In this document: positions 1-64,000 of the stretch, piece after piece
Numbering within the stretch: position 1 is the stretch's first letter
How the letters are laid out: each line of letters begins with the position of its first letter
Assembly: GCF_017654505.1 (NCBI RefSeq)
Contig: NC_054537.1
Coordinates: 69,272,145-69,336,144, forward strand
DNA from: Polyodon spathula
Taxonomy: Eukaryota > Chordata > Actinopteri > Acipenseriformes > Polyodontidae
Length of the DNA stretch: 64,000 bases
Reading direction: 5' to 3'
Program-made: the position numbers and the translations under genes
Notes under the pieces: generated by a model
The model's input: only the letters and a program-made list of their open reading frames with translations
What the model was told of the DNA's origin: nothing
Database searches by the model: none

Positions 1-2040
1 GATGAGAGGGAAAAAAACAAAACATTACATCTTATCTGTAAAGGAGAGAATGCACACACAAGAGACTGTCCAATTACTAGCTTAAATGCAGTATGCTAGC
101 TCACATTGTAATTAAATAAAACTCTAATGCAATAGGTTCTCATAAGAATGATGTTGTAAGAGCCTGTGTATATGTGTCCTTTGTGTATATGATTCTCCAT
201 ACCGTATTGGCAGATGCACCTTTTATTTTCAGATGTGGGCACATACTTGTTATCTGTTATTTGTTGTGTCTCTTGCTTGGTCACATGACACATCACCCTT
301 TGGCAGAATGTATTGGAGAATGGAGTGTAGCATACTGTTGCACATACACTGGCTACAGCTTCCATTTATCTAGTGTTGCTTCTACAATTAATACTGTACT
401 AAACTACTGGTACATTTTACAAGTCCTTAACTAAGGGCTGGTAAACCCTTAATCACAACATCTTCAGTAATACTAAAAGTTAGACATTTGATAAAGTCGC
501 TTTGTTGAAATGTCTGTCAACAGCTATGGCCAAAGGTTTTGCATCATCCGATAGAATTAACAAATTTTGCTTCATAAAGTCAAATGAAACATGCTGAATA
601 ATGTTACGTTAACATATTGAGTTACATACCCCTTTGTAGTTTTCCATATACTTAACGAAAAACTGACAATTGAAAAATGTGACTACTATTATGGCTTCTG
701 GTAGACTTTTGCAATATAATTTTGTAATTTCTTTGATTTACATGGTGATAAATGTTGTTCAAACAGTTTTTTTTTTTTAATGGTCTCAATCCAGAAATTC
801 TAGGTGATGCAAAACTTTTTGCCATAGCTGTATAGTACCTTCTCTTAGGTTATTTTTCTATGTTAAGGTGTTTCATACTGATGCGATGATATTATCTTTG
901 CTAAGGGGCTGTGTTTATACATTTTACTTGTCAAAATATTGTAGGGAAATGTCTGCAATTCTTTTAGTTCTAGTCCCTTGGTCCTTACTGCATTGCGGAG
1001 TGTTTTGGTAAAACAGACCACTTTTAGCAGAATGATGCTGATGAGTTTTGACAAACCAAATCAGTGTCTTGCCCACATTGGTATTAAGTGACTGCAGGGC
1101 CAGTTCATTGGGCTGTGCTGTCACTCAGCAGGGTGCAGAAGCTGAACTGAACAGTGTGTTCAAAAATCAAGGGATCTTGGCACACAGAAAATTTTATTAG
1201 GTAATTGAGCTTTTGTCCGTCTGAATATGTAATTTATAGATTGTCTGAGCCTTGCAGTAAATTTATCTGGCCGCTGCTGTATCGAACAATAAATAAATAA
1301 ATACACTGCTAGTGCATCTCAAAAAGGACAGATTTCAGTTGATAGTGGTAGGAACTACAAATAATGGACATGGCTTAGCAAACGATTAACAAAGTAGATA
1401 TTTTTAATTAAAGAGCTATTTGCCTAAATTGCTGGTAGTTCAAGTGAATTTGATCAGTTTGATCTTGCTGAGAGGAGGTTTCTTGTTTAAATTTAAGCCA
1501 TTAAAGATTAAATGCAGAAGGTAAAATCGCAGCAACTCAGTAGGGAGTCCCTCCTCTGTTTCTGTTGGGTTTGTGAAGTGCTCAGGCAGGAGAATGACAT
1601 TGGAGCGGAGTCAGTACTGAGGTGCCTTAATTCAATTTGGGCATTTTATTTTTATAGCTGAGAAATTAAGAGTGTGGTGTCATATTCTGTTACACAACTG
1701 AAGATGATTGTATTCTTAGTGTCTAATGTAAGACAAACAACCTATTAGATTTCATAGCAGATCTATACATCACAAAAAAGTAGTTATAACTTTAATAAAC
1801 ATCAGTCAAGTAAAACTCATCACTGATAAATATCTTTTTCACTATTTTCTTAGTTCTACATCTGACCTATATGCACCTATTTAAAAAAAAAAACACAATC
1901 TAACAAAAGTTATCAGTAGTTATTTTGGGGGTGGAGGTTGAAAGGTTAAGTTGAGCATGTTGAAGATAATACCAGTGAATTCGCGTGAATATCGCTTTAC
2001 AAATATATCATTAACGTATCGAATCTGCTTTGTATTGTAG
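1..2040. other. Intron upstream of the first visible exon
   Basis: No exon is recognisable here. It contains a small Tc1-type inverted-repeat element at 520-832 (separate entry) and is otherwise AT-rich. The acceptor at 2039-2040 reads tttgtattgtag. Confidence 0.8.
520..832. mobile_element. Short Tc1-like non-autonomous element (MITE)
   Basis: The left end begins cagctatggccaaaggtttt at 521 and the right end finishes aaaactttttgccatagctg at 830. The two are imperfect inverted repeats of about 30 bp (common core CAGCTATGGC, then TTTTGCATCA). The ends resemble Tc1/mariner families common in fish as I remember them. The interior of about 250 bp has no transposase reading frame. Confidence 0.65.
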
Positions 2041-63925
<61,885 letters not shown>

Positions 63926-64000
63926 GTGAGACATTTTTTACTATCTATGCTTTTTACATCTGAATTAATATATTTTAGATTGTGATTCTAGATTAAAATA

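Overview
The window is vertebrate nuclear DNA carrying one large spliced gene on the + strand: the 3' two thirds of TRIO (trio Rho guanine nucleotide exchange factor). Forty-three coding exons, from 2041 to 63925, join in frame into a 2,104-codon open reading frame. All have AG acceptors, GT donors and compatible phases. Both ends are cut by the window. The 5' part (Sec14-like domain and first spectrin repeats) lies upstream, and the last part of the kinase lies downstream. The gene is called TRIO rather than its paralogue KALRN because the Ig domain runs straight into the kinase with no fibronectin-III domain, and because the kinase has the TRIO-type ADQGRLLD segment.

Layout: spectrin repeats (exons from 2041 to 14860); GEF1 = DH1 (14980-22700) and PH1 (22602-24438); first SH3 (29259-29502); a 13.2 kb intron; a basic/serine-rich linker (42702-48384); GEF2 = DH2 (48236-52251) and PH2 (52677-54102); a 764-bp exon encoding a Ser/Pro-rich linker (54374-55137); second SH3 (57196-57443); basic linker (57962-59194); Ig domain (59604-60588); kinase N-lobe and the start of the catalytic loop (62062-63925). 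In the family, GEF1 activates Rac1/RhoG and GEF2 activates RhoA. The spectrin repeats, SH3, Ig and kinase modules scaffold and target the protein in axon guidance, cell migration and neurite outgrowth.

The introns hold a dense mix of mobile-element relics. These include a non-autonomous LTR retrotransposon with a two-zinc-knuckle gag-like reading frame and internal tandem repeats (6327-9207), four hAT-type elements with recognisable ends (three with exact or near-exact target duplications), and a foldback element with perfect 77-bp arms (12273-12963). There are also TTAA-flanked elements (27817-28035; 62381-62947), Tc1 relics (520-832; 49800-50390), two copies of a tRNA-type SINE, CR1/L2-type LINE 3' ends, and many microsatellites. 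This mix points to a ray-finned fish. The SINE type and the gag-like 12-residue repeats made me think of a non-teleost such as sturgeon or paddlefish, but that is an impression from memory, not a demonstrated assignment.

I see no second host gene, no RNA gene, and no CRISPR or operon-type system. The most notable items are the repeat-rich gag element, the perfect palindrome, a 169-bp near-identical intron duplication beside a spectrin-repeat exon, and a possible alternative 3' end after the GEF2 linker exon.
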